NCBI RefSeq assembly: GCF_016107705.1
Contig: NZ_JAEHGC010000007.1
Span: 243,362-307,361, forward strand
Direction: 5' to 3'
DNA length: 64,000 bases
Source: Neobacillus cucumis
GTDB taxonomy: Bacteria; Bacillota; Bacilli; Bacillales_B; DSM-18226
The translations under genes were made by a program, and so were the position numbers. How positions within the stretch are numbered: the first letter of the stretch is position 1; every line of letters starts with the position of its first letter. Below, one piece after another: positions 1-9,507 of the stretch. Under the pieces are notes generated by a model. It did no database searches, was not told the origin of the DNA, and saw only the letters and a list, made by a program, of their open reading frames with translations.

Positions 1-618
1 TTCACGTAATTTTCCAATATAAACCGTAACAGTGGCAGTATCCCCCATCGAATCAAGTCCCCAGATTTTTTCAAATAACTCCTCTTTGCTGAACACCTGG
101 TTTGGATGTTGGGCCAAAAATAACAGTAAATCATATTCTTTCGACGTAAATGAGATTTCTTTTTCATTAACGAACACCTTTCGAGATAACTGATCTATTC
201 GAATGCCAAGTATTTGGATTTCATTCTTTTGTCTCGTCTGGTTATCTGTGATCAATCGGTCATACCTTGATAGATGAGCTTTCACTCTGGCAACTAACTC
301 CCCTACACTGAATGGTTTCGTCATATAATCGTCTGCCCCATGTCCAAGTCCGCGGATTTTATCAATTTCTTCTTTTTTGGCGGAAACGATTAGAATCGGG
401 ATATTCTTCACTTGACGGATTCTTCTGCAAATTTCCAAGCCGTCCGTATGGGGAAGCATGAGGTCAAGAATGATTAAATCATACTTCGTTTCAAGAGCCA
501 TATTAAGACCAATATCGCCACTTGTAGCGATATCCACTTTGAACCCACTAGTTTCTAAATAATCTTTTTCTACCTCCACAATCACTGGATCATCCTCGAT
601 GATTAAGATTCGTTTCAC
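1..618 (-). CDS. OmpR/PhoB-family response regulator (3' end outside window)
   Basis: Read on the minus strand from a GTG at 618, preceded by a good AAAGGAGGGTG ribosome binding site, the frame stays open to the window edge (206 codons visible). The receiver domain shows the acidic pair EDD at residues 8-10, the phospho-acceptor aspartate in LIILDLMLP (about D52) and the conserved lysine in MTKPF. The second half resembles an OmpR-type winged helix (FTSKEYDLLLFLAQHP, then TVTVYIGKLRE). Only the last part of the DNA-binding domain is missing. Its GTG overlaps the TGA stop of the upstream kinase (GTGA), so the two are translationally coupled. The kinase-first gene order is the reverse of the common arrangement. 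The target genes are unknown. Confidence 0.9.
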   Translation of the reverse strand, partial: MKRILIIEDDPVIVEVEKDYLETSGFKVDIATSGDIGLNMALETKYDLIILDLMLPHTDGLEICRRIRQVKNIPILIVSAKKEEIDKIRGLGHGADDYMTKPFSVGELVARVKAHLSRYDRLITDNQTRQKNEIQILGIRIDQLSRKVFVNEKEISFTSKEYDLLLFLAQHPNQVFSKEELFEKIWGLDSMGDTATVTVYIGKLRE

Positions 619-2072
619 TTGTGTTCACCCTCCTTTGTGGTTTTTAGCATTGTAAAATAAATGCTAGTCCCTTCACCTATTTGGCTTTCTGCCCAAACAC
701 TTCCCCCCTGCCCTTCAATTATCTGTTTGACAATCGCTAGTCCTAGTCCGGTTCCTCCTGTGTTTAAGTTCCTTGATGGGTCTGCACGGTAAAAACGATC
801 AAAAATATGAAGAAGCGCCTCGCTATCAATTCCCGGCCCATTATCCTGAATGCGTACAAGTGCTTTGTCACCATCTTCGAGTAATGATATCCAAATTTCC
901 TTTTGTTCCTTATCCATATATTTTAAGCTGTTATCGATAATATTCATCAAAACCCGATACAGCTTTTCGCGGTCAGCTATCACTGGAATGGGATTGCTAC
1001 TTTCAGAATAGATTATTCCGATTTTCTCCATTCTTGGGTCAATGCGTAATTCTTCCACCCAATCGCGCAAATAAGCATTTATGTCCATTGTTTCCAAATG
1101 AAACGGCAGCCGTTTCAAATCCAGTTTGGAATACAGCATCAATTCATCAATTAATTGGTCCATATCTTCTGCCTTTTTTGCGATCATATTGATATATTTT
1201 TCCTGTTTTCGTGCAGAATCGGCGATTCCGTCCTGTATGCCTTGAACACAAGCCTTAATCCCGGTAATCGGGGTTTTTAGGTCATGCGAAATATTGGAAA
1301 TTAGTTCTTTCCGGTTTTCTTCATATTGGACTTGAAGCTGGATTGAATCGCTTAACCGGTTACGCATTTCTTCAAACGAAGCTGCCAATTCTCCAATTTC
1401 ATCCTTTCGTTTCACCTTCAACTCATAGTGTAGATTACCTTCTTTTATTTGCTCAGCAGCCCGTTTTAAGGTATACAAAGGTTTAATAAAACTACGGGAA
1501 ACGATAAAGGTAAGAAAACCATTGGTTAGCCCGATAACGAAAAGCAAGGACATGATAAGCAATGGGAAAAATTTTCTTGCTTCGTTGAAAAAGGGGTTTA
1601 AATCAGAAATTAGGTATACAGTGCCGTTTGAGTGATTGCTAAACTTGATATTGTATTTTTCAACTGAATACCGACTTCTTCCCCAACGTTCTTGTCCTTT
1701 ACTTGATGACAGCTCTTGAAGAGGCTGCTTAAGGTTAAGTCTGTCAACAAATGGAGAAGAGAAGGTAACTTGATTATTTGCCATGACAACCAGACCTGAA
1801 TGCAATATGTTCATTCTTTTATCTGTATTTATTAGAAAATCGCTGTTAGTAAATCTGTCAGGATCAGTATGTGCCATAAATTTCACACCAGCAATTAGGT
1901 CGCGACGTTGATTTGCCATTTCCCAAAATACGGGCATTCGCCTCCCACCGCCGGTTCCTGCCATATCTTTATAAAAAGCTGAAAACAGCGTTGTTGCAAT
2001 GAACCCAAACATGATGATGGGAATAAAGGTCATAGCAACGTAAGAAAGCAATAATCTCGTTTTAATGGACAT
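615..2072 (-). CDS. Membrane sensor histidine kinase (HAMP, HisKA, HATPase)
   Basis: This is the sensor partner of the response regulator that follows it. The protein (485 aa from the chosen start) has an N-terminal membrane segment, an extracytoplasmic loop of roughly 140 residues, a second membrane helix (LLIMSLLFVIGLTNGFLTFI), a HAMP linker, the phospho-acceptor box ISNISHDLKTPITG near residue 265, and the N, G1 and G2 ATP-binding boxes (NIIDNSLKYM, QDNGPGID, GTGLGLAIV). I chose the ATG at 2072 because AAGGAG lies just upstream. An ATG 36 nt further upstream lacks such a site. The ligand sensed cannot be told from sequence. Confidence 0.9.
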   Translation of the reverse strand: MSIKTRLLLSYVAMTFIPIIMFGFIATTLFSAFYKDMAGTGGGRRMPVFWEMANQRRDLIAGVKFMAHTDPDRFTNSDFLINTDKRMNILHSGLVVMANNQVTFSSPFVDRLNLKQPLQELSSSKGQERWGRSRYSVEKYNIKFSNHSNGTVYLISDLNPFFNEARKFFPLLIMSLLFVIGLTNGFLTFIVSRSFIKPLYTLKRAAEQIKEGNLHYELKVKRKDEIGELAASFEEMRNRLSDSIQLQVQYEENRKELISNISHDLKTPITGIKACVQGIQDGIADSARKQEKYINMIAKKAEDMDQLIDELMLYSKLDLKRLPFHLETMDINAYLRDWVEELRIDPRMEKIGIIYSESSNPIPVIADREKLYRVLMNIIDNSLKYMDKEQKEIWISLLEDGDKALVRIQDNGPGIDSEALLHIFDRFYRADPSRNLNTGGTGLGLAIVKQIIEGQGGSVWAESQIGEGTSIYFTMLKTTKEGEHK

Positions 2073-2366
2073 ATAAAATCTCCTTAAAGTCGGTTTATTT
2101 ATAACCAATTGAATCCTTTTAAATTTTAGTTTATAACTTAAACTTCATCATACCCAACATATCTAAACCACCTCTAAAACAAATCTAAAAAAAGTATAAA
2201 TATTGGGGTCATACCCCTTTTATTGTTACCATACAAAATTTGAATTTAGAAACTGTCTATAAAATTCAAAAATCCTCCTACTTTCTAACCTTTTTTGAAA
2301 GGTGCCCTTCCAATATTACTTTTTTTACATATTTTGTTATTAGCTGGTGAAAGCGGGTTCGATAGT

Positions 2367-2468
2367 ATGTCTGATGGTGTAGGTGGAGGCGCATTTGCCT
2401 TAATCGTTGTCTTGTTTATCCTGCTAATCATTGTAGGGGCAGCTTACATGGGTGGCGGATTTTATTAA
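2367..2468 (+). CDS. YjcZ-family micro-protein (33 aa)
   Basis: A 33-codon frame starts with Met-Ser-Asp-Gly and carries the family's hydrophobic core [16 protein letters not shown] followed by a Gly/Tyr tail. YjcZ-type proteins are small sporulation-associated membrane peptides in Bacillaceae, and several copies per genome are usual. The next gene is a paralogue. The ribosome binding site is weak (GGTGAAAG about 15 nt upstream), so a slightly upstream non-ATG start is possible. Confidence 0.7.
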   Translation: MSDGVGGGAFALIVVLFILLIIVGAAYMGGGFY

Positions 2469-2507
2469 AAAGTGAATTCCAATTTCTAATGAAAAGGGGG
2501 ACTCCCC

Positions 2508-2627
2508 ATGTGCATCGGTGGATACGGTTACGGCTATGGATATGGCGGCTATGGCGGCGGTAGTTTTGTTTTAATCGTTGTTTTGTTCATTCTTTTAATC
2601 ATTGTTGGAGCAGCTTGTTTTTATTAA
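2508..2627 (+). CDS. YjcZ-family micro-protein (39 aa)
   Basis: A 39-codon frame has an N-terminal glycine/tyrosine-rich stretch (about ten GY-type residues) and the core [17 protein letters not shown], the hallmark of the YjcZ family. It is preceded by AAAGGGGG at good spacing and followed by a strong terminator. It lies 39 nt after its shorter paralogue, so the two are a tandem duplication, probably co-transcribed. In other Bacillaceae such proteins are made late in sporulation. No sporulation promoter was convincing here. Confidence 0.85.
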   Translation: MCIGGYGYGYGYGGYGGGSFVLIVVLFILLIIVGAACFY

Positions 2628-2664
2628 TTTGATTAAGACCCTAAAATTAGAGGTTTTAAGAAGG

Positions 2665-2688
2665 AAAAAGCCTCAAAAAGGCTTTTTT
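2665..2688 (+). terminator. Rho-independent terminator after the yjcZ-like pair
   Basis: AAAAAGCCT, a CAAAA loop and AGGCTTTTT form a 9-bp stem running into a T tract. Confidence 0.85.
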
Positions 2689-2900
2689 CCATTTATATAA
2701 ATTCTACGAAATGAAAAGCATTAGAAATCGGACTGGTGACCTCTTTTTTTAAAAAAATAATCCTCGTTCCTTTTCCTATTAATACAACATTGGAAACCCT
2801 TTCTTACCATGATTTACTCCCTCGCGCAACAAAATATTTATCCTAAAAATTAAAAAAATATGTTATATTCAAGTAAATCAAAATTTGAGGTGAGTTCATA

Positions 2901-3998
2901 ATGAAACTACAAACAAAACGTGCCTATAATTTTAATGCTGGTCCCTCTGCCTTACCGATTGCCGTCCTGGAAAAAGCACAACAGGAATTAATTGATTTCC
3001 GCGGAACAGGAATGTCTGTGATGGAGCTTAGCCACCGCAGCAAAGCGTATGAAGTTGTACATAATCAGGCAATTAGCAATTTAAGAGAATTGCTATCTAT
3101 TCCTGAGAACTATGAAGTCCTTTTCCTTCAAGGTGGAGCGAGTCTTCAGTTTTCGATGATTCCAATGAATTTTTTACAGCCGGGAAAACAAGCGGCCTAT
3201 GTGATGACAGGATCTTGGTCTGAAAAAGCCTTCAAAGAGACCGCACTATTCGGGGAAGCTTATCAAGCTGCATCTACGAAAGAAGACAAGTATCGCAGCA
3301 TTCCTAAGCTTGATGAATTGCAGTATAAACAGGATGATGCCTATGTACACATTACTTCTAACAATACGATTTACGGTACAGAGTGGAAGGAATACCCGAA
3401 TACTGGAGACGTTCCGTTGATTGCCGATATGTCGAGTGATATTCTTTCTAGACCAATTGATGTCAGCAAATTCGCACTTATTTACGCTGGTGCCCAGAAA
3501 AACCTTGGCCCATCTGGCGTAACCGTTGTGATTATTCGCAAAGATTTCCTTGAACAAGCGAACAGCAATATCCCAACAATGCTGAAGTACAGCACGCACT
3601 CTAAAAACAATTCATTGTATAACACACCACCAACCTTTGGTATTTATATGCTTGGCGAAGTTCTTAATTGGGCTCGAGAGCTGGGTGGAATAGAGGCGAT
3701 TGCTGAGCTTAATGAGAAAAAAGCAAAACTCATTTATGATGCAATCGATTCAAGTGAAGGTTACTACATCGGCCATGCTGAAAAGGACAGCCGTTCATTG
3801 ATGAACATCACCTTCAACTTAAAAGATGAAGAATTAGAAAAGAAATTCTTAGAACAAGCAAAACAAGAAGGCTTTGTTGGAGTAAACGGTCACCGTTCTA
3901 TTGGCGGGTGCCGCGTTTCTACTTACAATGCAGTTCCGTATGAGGCTTGTCAGGCATTTAGCCAGTTTATGGTGAAGTTTCAGAAAGAAAATAACTAA
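2901..3998 (+). CDS. serC: Phosphoserine aminotransferase
   Basis: A 365-aa class V PLP aminotransferase converting 3-phosphohydroxypyruvate and glutamate to phosphoserine, the second step of serine biosynthesis. It begins with the SerC signature YNFNAGPSALP, has the substrate-binding FLQGGAS and MELSHRSK blocks, and the PLP lysine in LIYAGAQKNLGPSG near residue 200. It ends with VNGHRSIGGCRVSTYNA, typical of SerC. Length matches the family. GAGGTG precedes the ATG. It stands alone between terminators, and no T-box or S-box could be recognised upstream. Confidence 0.97.
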   Translation: MKLQTKRAYNFNAGPSALPIAVLEKAQQELIDFRGTGMSVMELSHRSKAYEVVHNQAISNLRELLSIPENYEVLFLQGGASLQFSMIPMNFLQPGKQAAYVMTGSWSEKAFKETALFGEAYQAASTKEDKYRSIPKLDELQYKQDDAYVHITSNNTIYGTEWKEYPNTGDVPLIADMSSDILSRPIDVSKFALIYAGAQKNLGPSGVTVVIIRKDFLEQANSNIPTMLKYSTHSKNNSLYNTPPTFGIYMLGEVLNWARELGGIEAIAELNEKKAKLIYDAIDSSEGYYIGHAEKDSRSLMNITFNLKDEELEKKFLEQAKQEGFVGVNGHRSIGGCRVSTYNAVPYEACQAFSQFMVKFQKENN

Positions 3999-4003
3999 AA
4001 ATA

Positions 4004-4040
4004 AAAAAGAGACTGCTTAATCTATTTGCAGTCTCTTTTT
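4004..4040. terminator. Bidirectional terminator between serC and the DedA gene
   Basis: AAAAAGAGACTGC and GCAGTCTCTTTTT pair around an 11-nt loop. A and T tracts on both sides suit the two converging genes. Confidence 0.88.
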
Positions 4041-4045
4041 ACATT

Positions 4046-5323
4046 TCAACCCTTATCCAAAATAAGGCGGAGCAGTTCAAATAATAAAAAGTTAAAAAAG
4101 ATCCAGACACCGCCATATACATACCCTCCCATAATGTCGCTTGGTAGTATATTTGAAGTTACGATGTTCGCAATGGTTATGAACATTAATAATATAAGCC
4201 CCAAAAATGGTACAACTATGGTTATTACATTCGTTTTCGAATGACGGACCAATAAAAAGATACATGTTCCATAGATGATGATCAAAATCATCGCATTTAG
4301 ATCTGGAAAATTACCTGAATGAAATTTCCCTACGAACCCAAATGATTGAAGGTAAAAAAAGACCTTCATGAGCAAATCATGAAATGTTTTTGACCCGGCG
4401 ATTGTAACTAGTAATAAAAGATACTCTAATCCCCTATTTCGTCCTTTCCTCCAAATCCTAATAACCGTGATCGCTATGATTGCACCAAGAAGATATGGTG
4501 ATTGTAATACTAGAAATCCCACCATCCATCCTAAATACACCGCAGATTTAACCAGATATTCCGTTACATCATTGAATTCTGTAAAATCATTAGCCAAATA
4601 GTCTTGTGCAATGCCCAACATTAAGATGATCATTCCAATAAAAGCGAGGGTAAGAAAAATAAGAAAGATTTCAGTTGCCCGAATTGTTTTAAAACGGAAG
4701 ATTAACCATTTTACGAAACGAATGAAAAAGTCTTTAATTTGATTTTTATAAAATCGATACACAAAATACCCTGCTAACAATAGGGCAAAAATAATAATGA
4801 AAATGACAAAATATTTACTAGCTGCATGATGGAAAACCTGCCAGCGAGGCCCTAATACCTTTCCAAGTGTAATAAAGCAAAATCCCCAAAGGAACGAACC
4901 AATATAAGCTGAAATAAAAAATTTTCGGAACGGCATTTTTGAAATACCTGAAATATACCCGGTGAAATGTCGAATTCCCGGTATGAAATAAGCAATGATC
5001 AACAATTTACTTCCGGACCGTTCAAACCAGGCAGCGGTTTTTCTATAACGTTCAGGTCCTAGATGAATATATTTCCCGTATCTTTCGATAAGTTTATATC
5101 CCCCTGCCCTCCCAATCCAATACGTAACTGTAATACCTGCACCACCTGCTAAAAAAACGGTCAGAAGTGCCATAATGTAATTCATTTTTCCCTGATAGAC
5201 AAAATATCCTGCATAACTCATTAAAAACTCCCCAGATATAGGTAGAGCCATAAGTTCAAGAAAAATCCCGATAAATAGAATCAGATAACTGTGCAGTTCA
5301 AATAAAGTAATTAAATGTGACAT
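4046..5323 (-). CDS. DedA-family membrane protein with C-terminal PAP2-like domain
   Basis: A 425-aa polytopic membrane protein. Residues about 1-190 are a DedA/SNARE-associated domain (ELMALPISGEF, the GRAGGY region and the FIPGIRHFTGYISG motif), a family linked to lipid scrambling. From about residue 215 another six or so helices resemble the PAP2 phosphatase fold. Each catalytic motif is degraded: the KX6RP motif is reduced to KVFFYLQ, PSGH appears as FPDLNAM, and the SRX5HX2D region reads TSNILPSDI without the histidine. The tail may therefore be non-catalytic. The start is the ATG with GGAGG 8 nt upstream; a TTG 15 nt earlier is less likely. It is transcribed divergently from the RND pump. 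Confidence 0.75.
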   Translation of the reverse strand: MSHLITLFELHSYLILFIGIFLELMALPISGEFLMSYAGYFVYQGKMNYIMALLTVFLAGGAGITVTYWIGRAGGYKLIERYGKYIHLGPERYRKTAAWFERSGSKLLIIAYFIPGIRHFTGYISGISKMPFRKFFISAYIGSFLWGFCFITLGKVLGPRWQVFHHAASKYFVIFIIIFALLLAGYFVYRFYKNQIKDFFIRFVKWLIFRFKTIRATEIFLIFLTLAFIGMIILMLGIAQDYLANDFTEFNDVTEYLVKSAVYLGWMVGFLVLQSPYLLGAIIAITVIRIWRKGRNRGLEYLLLLVTIAGSKTFHDLLMKVFFYLQSFGFVGKFHSGNFPDLNAMILIIIYGTCIFLLVRHSKTNVITIVVPFLGLILLMFITIANIVTSNILPSDIMGGYVYGGVWIFFNFLLFELLRLILDKG

Positions 5324-5352
5324 AGATAATGCCTCCAAATTTTAAGAGAAAC

Positions 5353-5383
5353 GAACTAAATTGACCATAATCTGATTTAGTTC
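5353..5383. promoter_or_regulatory. Inverted repeat between the DedA and RND genes
   Basis: GAACTAAA and TTTAGTTC form a perfect 8-bp inverted repeat with a 15-nt spacer, 30 nt upstream of the DedA start codon. It could be an operator for either divergent gene. Confidence 0.35.
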
Positions 5384-5445
5384 TAACAACAATGTAGCAC
5401 GTTTTATGAATACAATTTGCATCTTCATGAATTATTAATTCTTTA

Positions 5446-5474
5446 TTCAGAGAACGTACAAGTTCGTTTTATAT
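5446..5474 (+). promoter_or_regulatory. Candidate sigma-A promoter with operator-like repeat for the RND gene
   Basis: TTCAGA (-35), a 17-nt spacer and TTATAT (-10) precede the RND gene by about 110 nt. The spacer contains GAAC-N6-GTTC, a placement typical of a repressor site. In Bacillus subtilis a TetR-type protein represses the related swrC. No regulator gene is adjacent here, so this is inference. Confidence 0.35.
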
Positions 5475-5586
5475 ACTTAGAATACCCGATTATGGAGATC
5501 AAGAAACTTTTTTAGAAAATAGAAAAAAACAGATACAGTTGCCATTAAAATTGGGGTTCAGTTAAAAAATTGGGGGAGGTAAAACC

Positions 5587-8500
5587 ATGAAAAGATTGGT
5601 AGAAGCAACCATGCAAAGAGCCGTTCTTATGATAGTATGTGTTGTCATCATTTTGGCTTGGGGAGGTATTTCTGCATTCCAAATGCAACGAGATTATTTA
5701 CCCGGAATAAACAATACTACCCTTTCGGTTAGTATGAGAGTACCTGGATATCAGGCAGCTCAAGTAAAACAACAAGTGACAGATAATCTGGCAAGTGCCG
5801 TCAAAACAGTAGACGGGTTATCCAATGTGGAAAGTACATCTTATGATGGTGGATTATTTATGAGTTTGTATTTTCCTATGAATACTGACATGAAACTAGC
5901 TGAGGATCAAGTGAATAAAGCATTGGCAAATGCGGATCTTCCACAAACCATTACTACTTCTCCTTCGGTAACTCGATTAACAACCAGCTCATTCCCAATT
6001 CTGACTTATAGCTTAACAAGTTCAAAATTGAATGAACCAACTCTTCGCTCAACAGCACAGCAGGAAATTGTTAAACAATTAAAATCTGTTCCTGGTGTTG
6101 CTGATGTTTCTGTATTTGGCGGAGCAAAAGATGGTTATGTACTAACCATTCGCATGAAAGACCTGGTCAAAAATGGATTAACATTAGATGATTTGAATAA
6201 ATCATTTTCATTGGCTGTTCCATCCATGCCGCAAGGGAATATTGTAAACAACCAATTATCAATACCTGTAACGTTTGATGGATTACAATTAACTCCAAAG
6301 CAAATGGCAACTGCAACGATTACAAATAAAGCTGGAAAAGCAATTCCTGTTTCTGCATTTGGGACCGTAACACATTCCTTAAATGACCTGAAAACTGTCT
6401 CCAGAACAAATGGAACACCAAGTGTTACGTTAAATGTAATCAAAACACCATCAGCCAACATCACAGATGTTGCCGATCAGGTAAAGGACCGTGTTTCACA
6501 TCTTCACTTGGAAACGATCAATCCAAAAGATGTTTCATTCCAGGTTTTGCTTGACCGTGAACAAGAATTAAACAGCTCATTATTTGGACTCATACGAGAA
6601 GGTTTGCTTGGCTGCTTGTTCTCGATGATCTGTGTGTTCTTTTTCTTCCGGAATGTAAGATCGACTTTATTAATTGCGATTTCATTGCCAATTTCATTAC
6701 TGGCTACAACCGCCATTTTAAAAACAATGGGTATTACTTTAAATATCTTAACGGTTTCCGGCTTAATCGTAGCCATGGGACGGATTGTCGATGACTCCAT
6801 TGTTATTTTGGACAACATGTATCGAAATCGCGAAGAATCGAAAGATAAATCGCTGCTTTCCATTCTTGGTTCAGCCGTTACTGAAATGATCCCTGCAATT
6901 CTGGGTTCTACCTTAACAACAATTGCGGTTTACATCCCAATCGCATTTGTAGGCGGTGTAATCAGTGCTTCCTATAGCGGATTTGCTTGGTCCGTTGTCA
7001 TTGCTCTGGTCATTTCCTTCTTTGTAGCAATGCTTGTGATCCCTGCTCTTGCTTTCATGGGATGGAAAGGCGGTAACGGTGCAAAACAAACGGTCAAACT
7101 TGATCATGTAATGAAGCCGGTATTATACTCTGCGTTTAAGCATAGAAAAGCGATGATTATTGTTTCCATTTTAGTCTTTTTAGGTGCAGGCATCTATTCC
7201 GCTTTTCTACCCATAAGTTTATTACCAAGTGGGAAAATTGGACAAATTGCCATCAAAGCTGAATTGCCAAAAGGAAGCACCTTAATTCAAGTCGATTCTG
7301 AAGTCCAAAAAATTGAAAAAACCTTAAAAACAGATCCAAAGGTTGCTGCGTATTCAGCCAATTTTGGTTCTACGATGACACCGCAAAGCGATGATGTATT
7401 TGACCAAGGCGGCGGTTTTATTACCTATCCTAATGTCGCTAACCTTTCTGTTGTATTGAAAAATGACAAGGATGCGGATTCGGTTATTCAAGATTTACAA
7501 AAACAACTTCCTACACTATCTAAAAATGTGATATATACCGTCACAAGCCAGAACATCTCTGGTGATGATTCACAAATGCGGATTCTCTTTACTGGTTCAG
7601 ACCAAGCAACATTGGATAAAGTAGCACAAGAAGCTAGAACAAACTTATCAAAAATTGCTAACTTAAGTGTTGATGGAAAAGTCGATCTTACAAACGGTTC
7701 GCCAAAATACAAAGTAGTTTTTGATCAAAAAGCGATTCATGACAATGGTGTAAAGGTTACTGACATTTTAGCTGTGATTAATCGATATATGTCTCAATCC
7801 AAGGATGCAACGATTTCAGTTAATCATATGGCATTCCCTGTGGACCAATATTTAGACCAAATTGCATCAGGACCAAATTCTGTGATAACGCTAAATGCTT
7901 CAGCGGATGATGTTCTGGCTTCACTCGCAGCTGAAACATTACCTGGAACAAATGGGAAAACCGTCCGTTTTGATCAATTTGCTAAAATTGAAAAAGATCC
8001 TTCACCATCTACGATTAGTGAAAGAGATGGTCAGCCATTTTCTCTTGTCACAGCGCAGATCACATCAAATGATATTAGTAAAGTTTCAAATCAAGCGGAC
8101 AAAGCTTTAAGCAGCTTGAAATTACCAAGAGGTGTATCGTATTCATTAGGTGGAATTTCCGAACAAGTGAAACAAATGATTTTTGATATGTCGATTGCCG
8201 TTGCCTTTTCCATTTTATTAGTCTTACTGATTACTTCATCAATTTTCAAAGGCTGGAGAGCACCACTTGCTGTTTTATTAAGTATTCCACTTGCTTTAAG
8301 CGGTGTAGTTATTGCGTTAATTTTATTCCACGGAGAATGGAACTTAGCCGCACTGATTGGTGTACTGATGCTCACAGGTATAGTGGTTACGAACGGAATT
8401 GTCTTAATTGATAAAATCGAGAGAAATCAGAAGGAAGGTATGTCTGTTAAAGAGGCGGTCGTAAACGGTAGTCTTTCAAGGATTCGACCAATCTTAATGA

Positions 8501-8712
8501 CAGCAGCTGCAACGATCCTTACGTTGTTACCACTTGCCTTTTCTCATAATGCAGATACGGTCATTTCGCAAACACTCGGAATTGTGGTGATTGGAGGTAT
8601 GATCACATCAACCATCAACAGCTTCATCATCATCCCGATTATTTACGAATGGCTGCATAGAAAATCGGCAAAGAACAAAATTGATACAACCAATCAACGT
8701 AATATCATTTAA
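5587..8712 (+). CDS. RND-family efflux transporter (AcrB/SwrC-like)
   Basis: A 1041-aa proton-driven exporter, close in length to Bacillus SwrC and AcrB. The first membrane helix is at residues 12-32, followed by the first large extracytoplasmic porter domain, a membrane block (about 335-490) with the proton-relay pair in GRIVDDSIVILDN, the second porter domain (about 535-830) and the last membrane block ending near residue 1020. A GGGGGAGG site precedes the ATG. It stands alone, without a membrane-fusion or outer-membrane partner, as expected in a Gram-positive. Related proteins export lipopeptides, bile salts or drugs; the substrate here is unknown. Confidence 0.92.
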   Translation: MKRLVEATMQRAVLMIVCVVIILAWGGISAFQMQRDYLPGINNTTLSVSMRVPGYQAAQVKQQVTDNLASAVKTVDGLSNVESTSYDGGLFMSLYFPMNTDMKLAEDQVNKALANADLPQTITTSPSVTRLTTSSFPILTYSLTSSKLNEPTLRSTAQQEIVKQLKSVPGVADVSVFGGAKDGYVLTIRMKDLVKNGLTLDDLNKSFSLAVPSMPQGNIVNNQLSIPVTFDGLQLTPKQMATATITNKAGKAIPVSAFGTVTHSLNDLKTVSRTNGTPSVTLNVIKTPSANITDVADQVKDRVSHLHLETINPKDVSFQVLLDREQELNSSLFGLIREGLLGCLFSMICVFFFFRNVRSTLLIAISLPISLLATTAILKTMGITLNILTVSGLIVAMGRIVDDSIVILDNMYRNREESKDKSLLSILGSAVTEMIPAILGSTLTTIAVYIPIAFVGGVISASYSGFAWSVVIALVISFFVAMLVIPALAFMGWKGGNGAKQTVKLDHVMKPVLYSAFKHRKAMIIVSILVFLGAGIYSAFLPISLLPSGKIGQIAIKAELPKGSTLIQVDSEVQKIEKTLKTDPKVAAYSANFGSTMTPQSDDVFDQGGGFITYPNVANLSVVLKNDKDADSVIQDLQKQLPTLSKNVIYTVTSQNISGDDSQMRILFTGSDQATLDKVAQEARTNLSKIANLSVDGKVDLTNGSPKYKVVFDQKAIHDNGVKVTDILAVINRYMSQSKDATISVNHMAFPVDQYLDQIASGPNSVITLNASADDVLASLAAETLPGTNGKTVRFDQFAKIEKDPSPSTISERDGQPFSLVTAQITSNDISKVSNQADKALSSLKLPRGVSYSLGGISEQVKQMIFDMSIAVAFSILLVLLITSSIFKGWRAPLAVLLSIPLALSGVVIALILFHGEWNLAALIGVLMLTGIVVTNGIVLIDKIERNQKEGMSVKEAVVNGSLSRIRPILMTAAATILTLLPLAFSHNADTVISQTLGIVVIGGMITSTINSFIIIPIIYEWLHRKSAKNKIDTTNQRNII

Positions 8713-8737
8713 TGAAGATAATCAAGATTACAAAAAG

Positions 8738-8767
8738 CACTGACAATCCTGTCAGTGTTTTTGTTTT
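8738..8767 (+). terminator. Terminator after the RND gene
   Basis: CACTGACA, an ATCC loop and TGTCAGTG are followed by TTTTTGTTTT. Confidence 0.88.
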
Positions 8768-8855
8768 ATGTGAATTGTAATTTTTCATTAGGGAAAATTA
8801 GATGTGTGTGTAAACATATAAAATAAATATTCTTGAACGTTGTGGAGGAAATAAA

Positions 8856-9470
8856 ATGGCAAAAAAGAAAGATAAGTTCGCAAATTACCTAAGTAATATT
8901 TCATTAAATTTGAAAGAAAGTGCGTATTTTTTCGCTGATTACAAACTTAAAAACGTCAGCGATCTTAAAATCTTCGCTGAAAAAATGAAGGAATATGAAA
9001 CCAAAGGAGATACCTATGTTCATGAAGTCATCCAAGAATTAAACAATGCCTTCATTACCCAAATCGAACGCGAAGATATTCTTGCACTCACCATGACGAT
9101 GGATGATGTTTTAGATGGATTAGAGCATACTGCTTCTCTTTTTGAAATGTATTCCATTACCAATGCGGACGAATACATGCTTCAATTTGTTGAAGGGATC
9201 CGAAAATGTGCGGATGAAATCGATATAGCCATCGAATTGCTATCGTCTAAAAAACTACAGCCCATTCGGGAACATTCAATCAAAATTAAAGATATTGAAT
9301 CAAAATGTGATGGCATCCTTCGTAAATCCATTAAACATTTGTTTGAGGTTGAAAAAGATCCGATTCGAATTATTCAATATAAGGAAATATATGAAGAGCT
9401 TGAAGATATCGCTGATTACTGTCAATCTGTAGCCAATACATTAGAAACCATTATTATGAAGAACTCCTAA
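8856..9470 (+). CDS. DUF47-family (PhoU-like) accessory protein of the phosphate transporter
   Basis: A 204-aa, all-helical soluble protein of the DUF47/PhoU-like family (YkaA in Bacillus subtilis). Family features are MAKKKDKFANYL at the start, acidic metal-binding-like helices (YETKGDTYVHEV and EREDILALTMTMDDVLD) and IYEELEDIADYCQSVANTLE near the end. It is translated from GGAGG and followed 37 nt later by the Pit permease, the conserved partner. It probably modulates low-affinity phosphate import. Confidence 0.92.
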   Translation: MAKKKDKFANYLSNISLNLKESAYFFADYKLKNVSDLKIFAEKMKEYETKGDTYVHEVIQELNNAFITQIEREDILALTMTMDDVLDGLEHTASLFEMYSITNADEYMLQFVEGIRKCADEIDIAIELLSSKKLQPIREHSIKIKDIESKCDGILRKSIKHLFEVEKDPIRIIQYKEIYEELEDIADYCQSVANTLETIIMKNS

Positions 9471-9507
9471 TTTCAACTAAAAATAAAATTAACTAAAGGA
9501 GGATCTC

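Noticed and set aside
2203..2222. Short GGGGTCATACCCC hairpin followed by T residues upstream of the yjcZ-like pair
   Set aside because: Only a 5-bp stem, and no plus-strand gene precedes it within the window.
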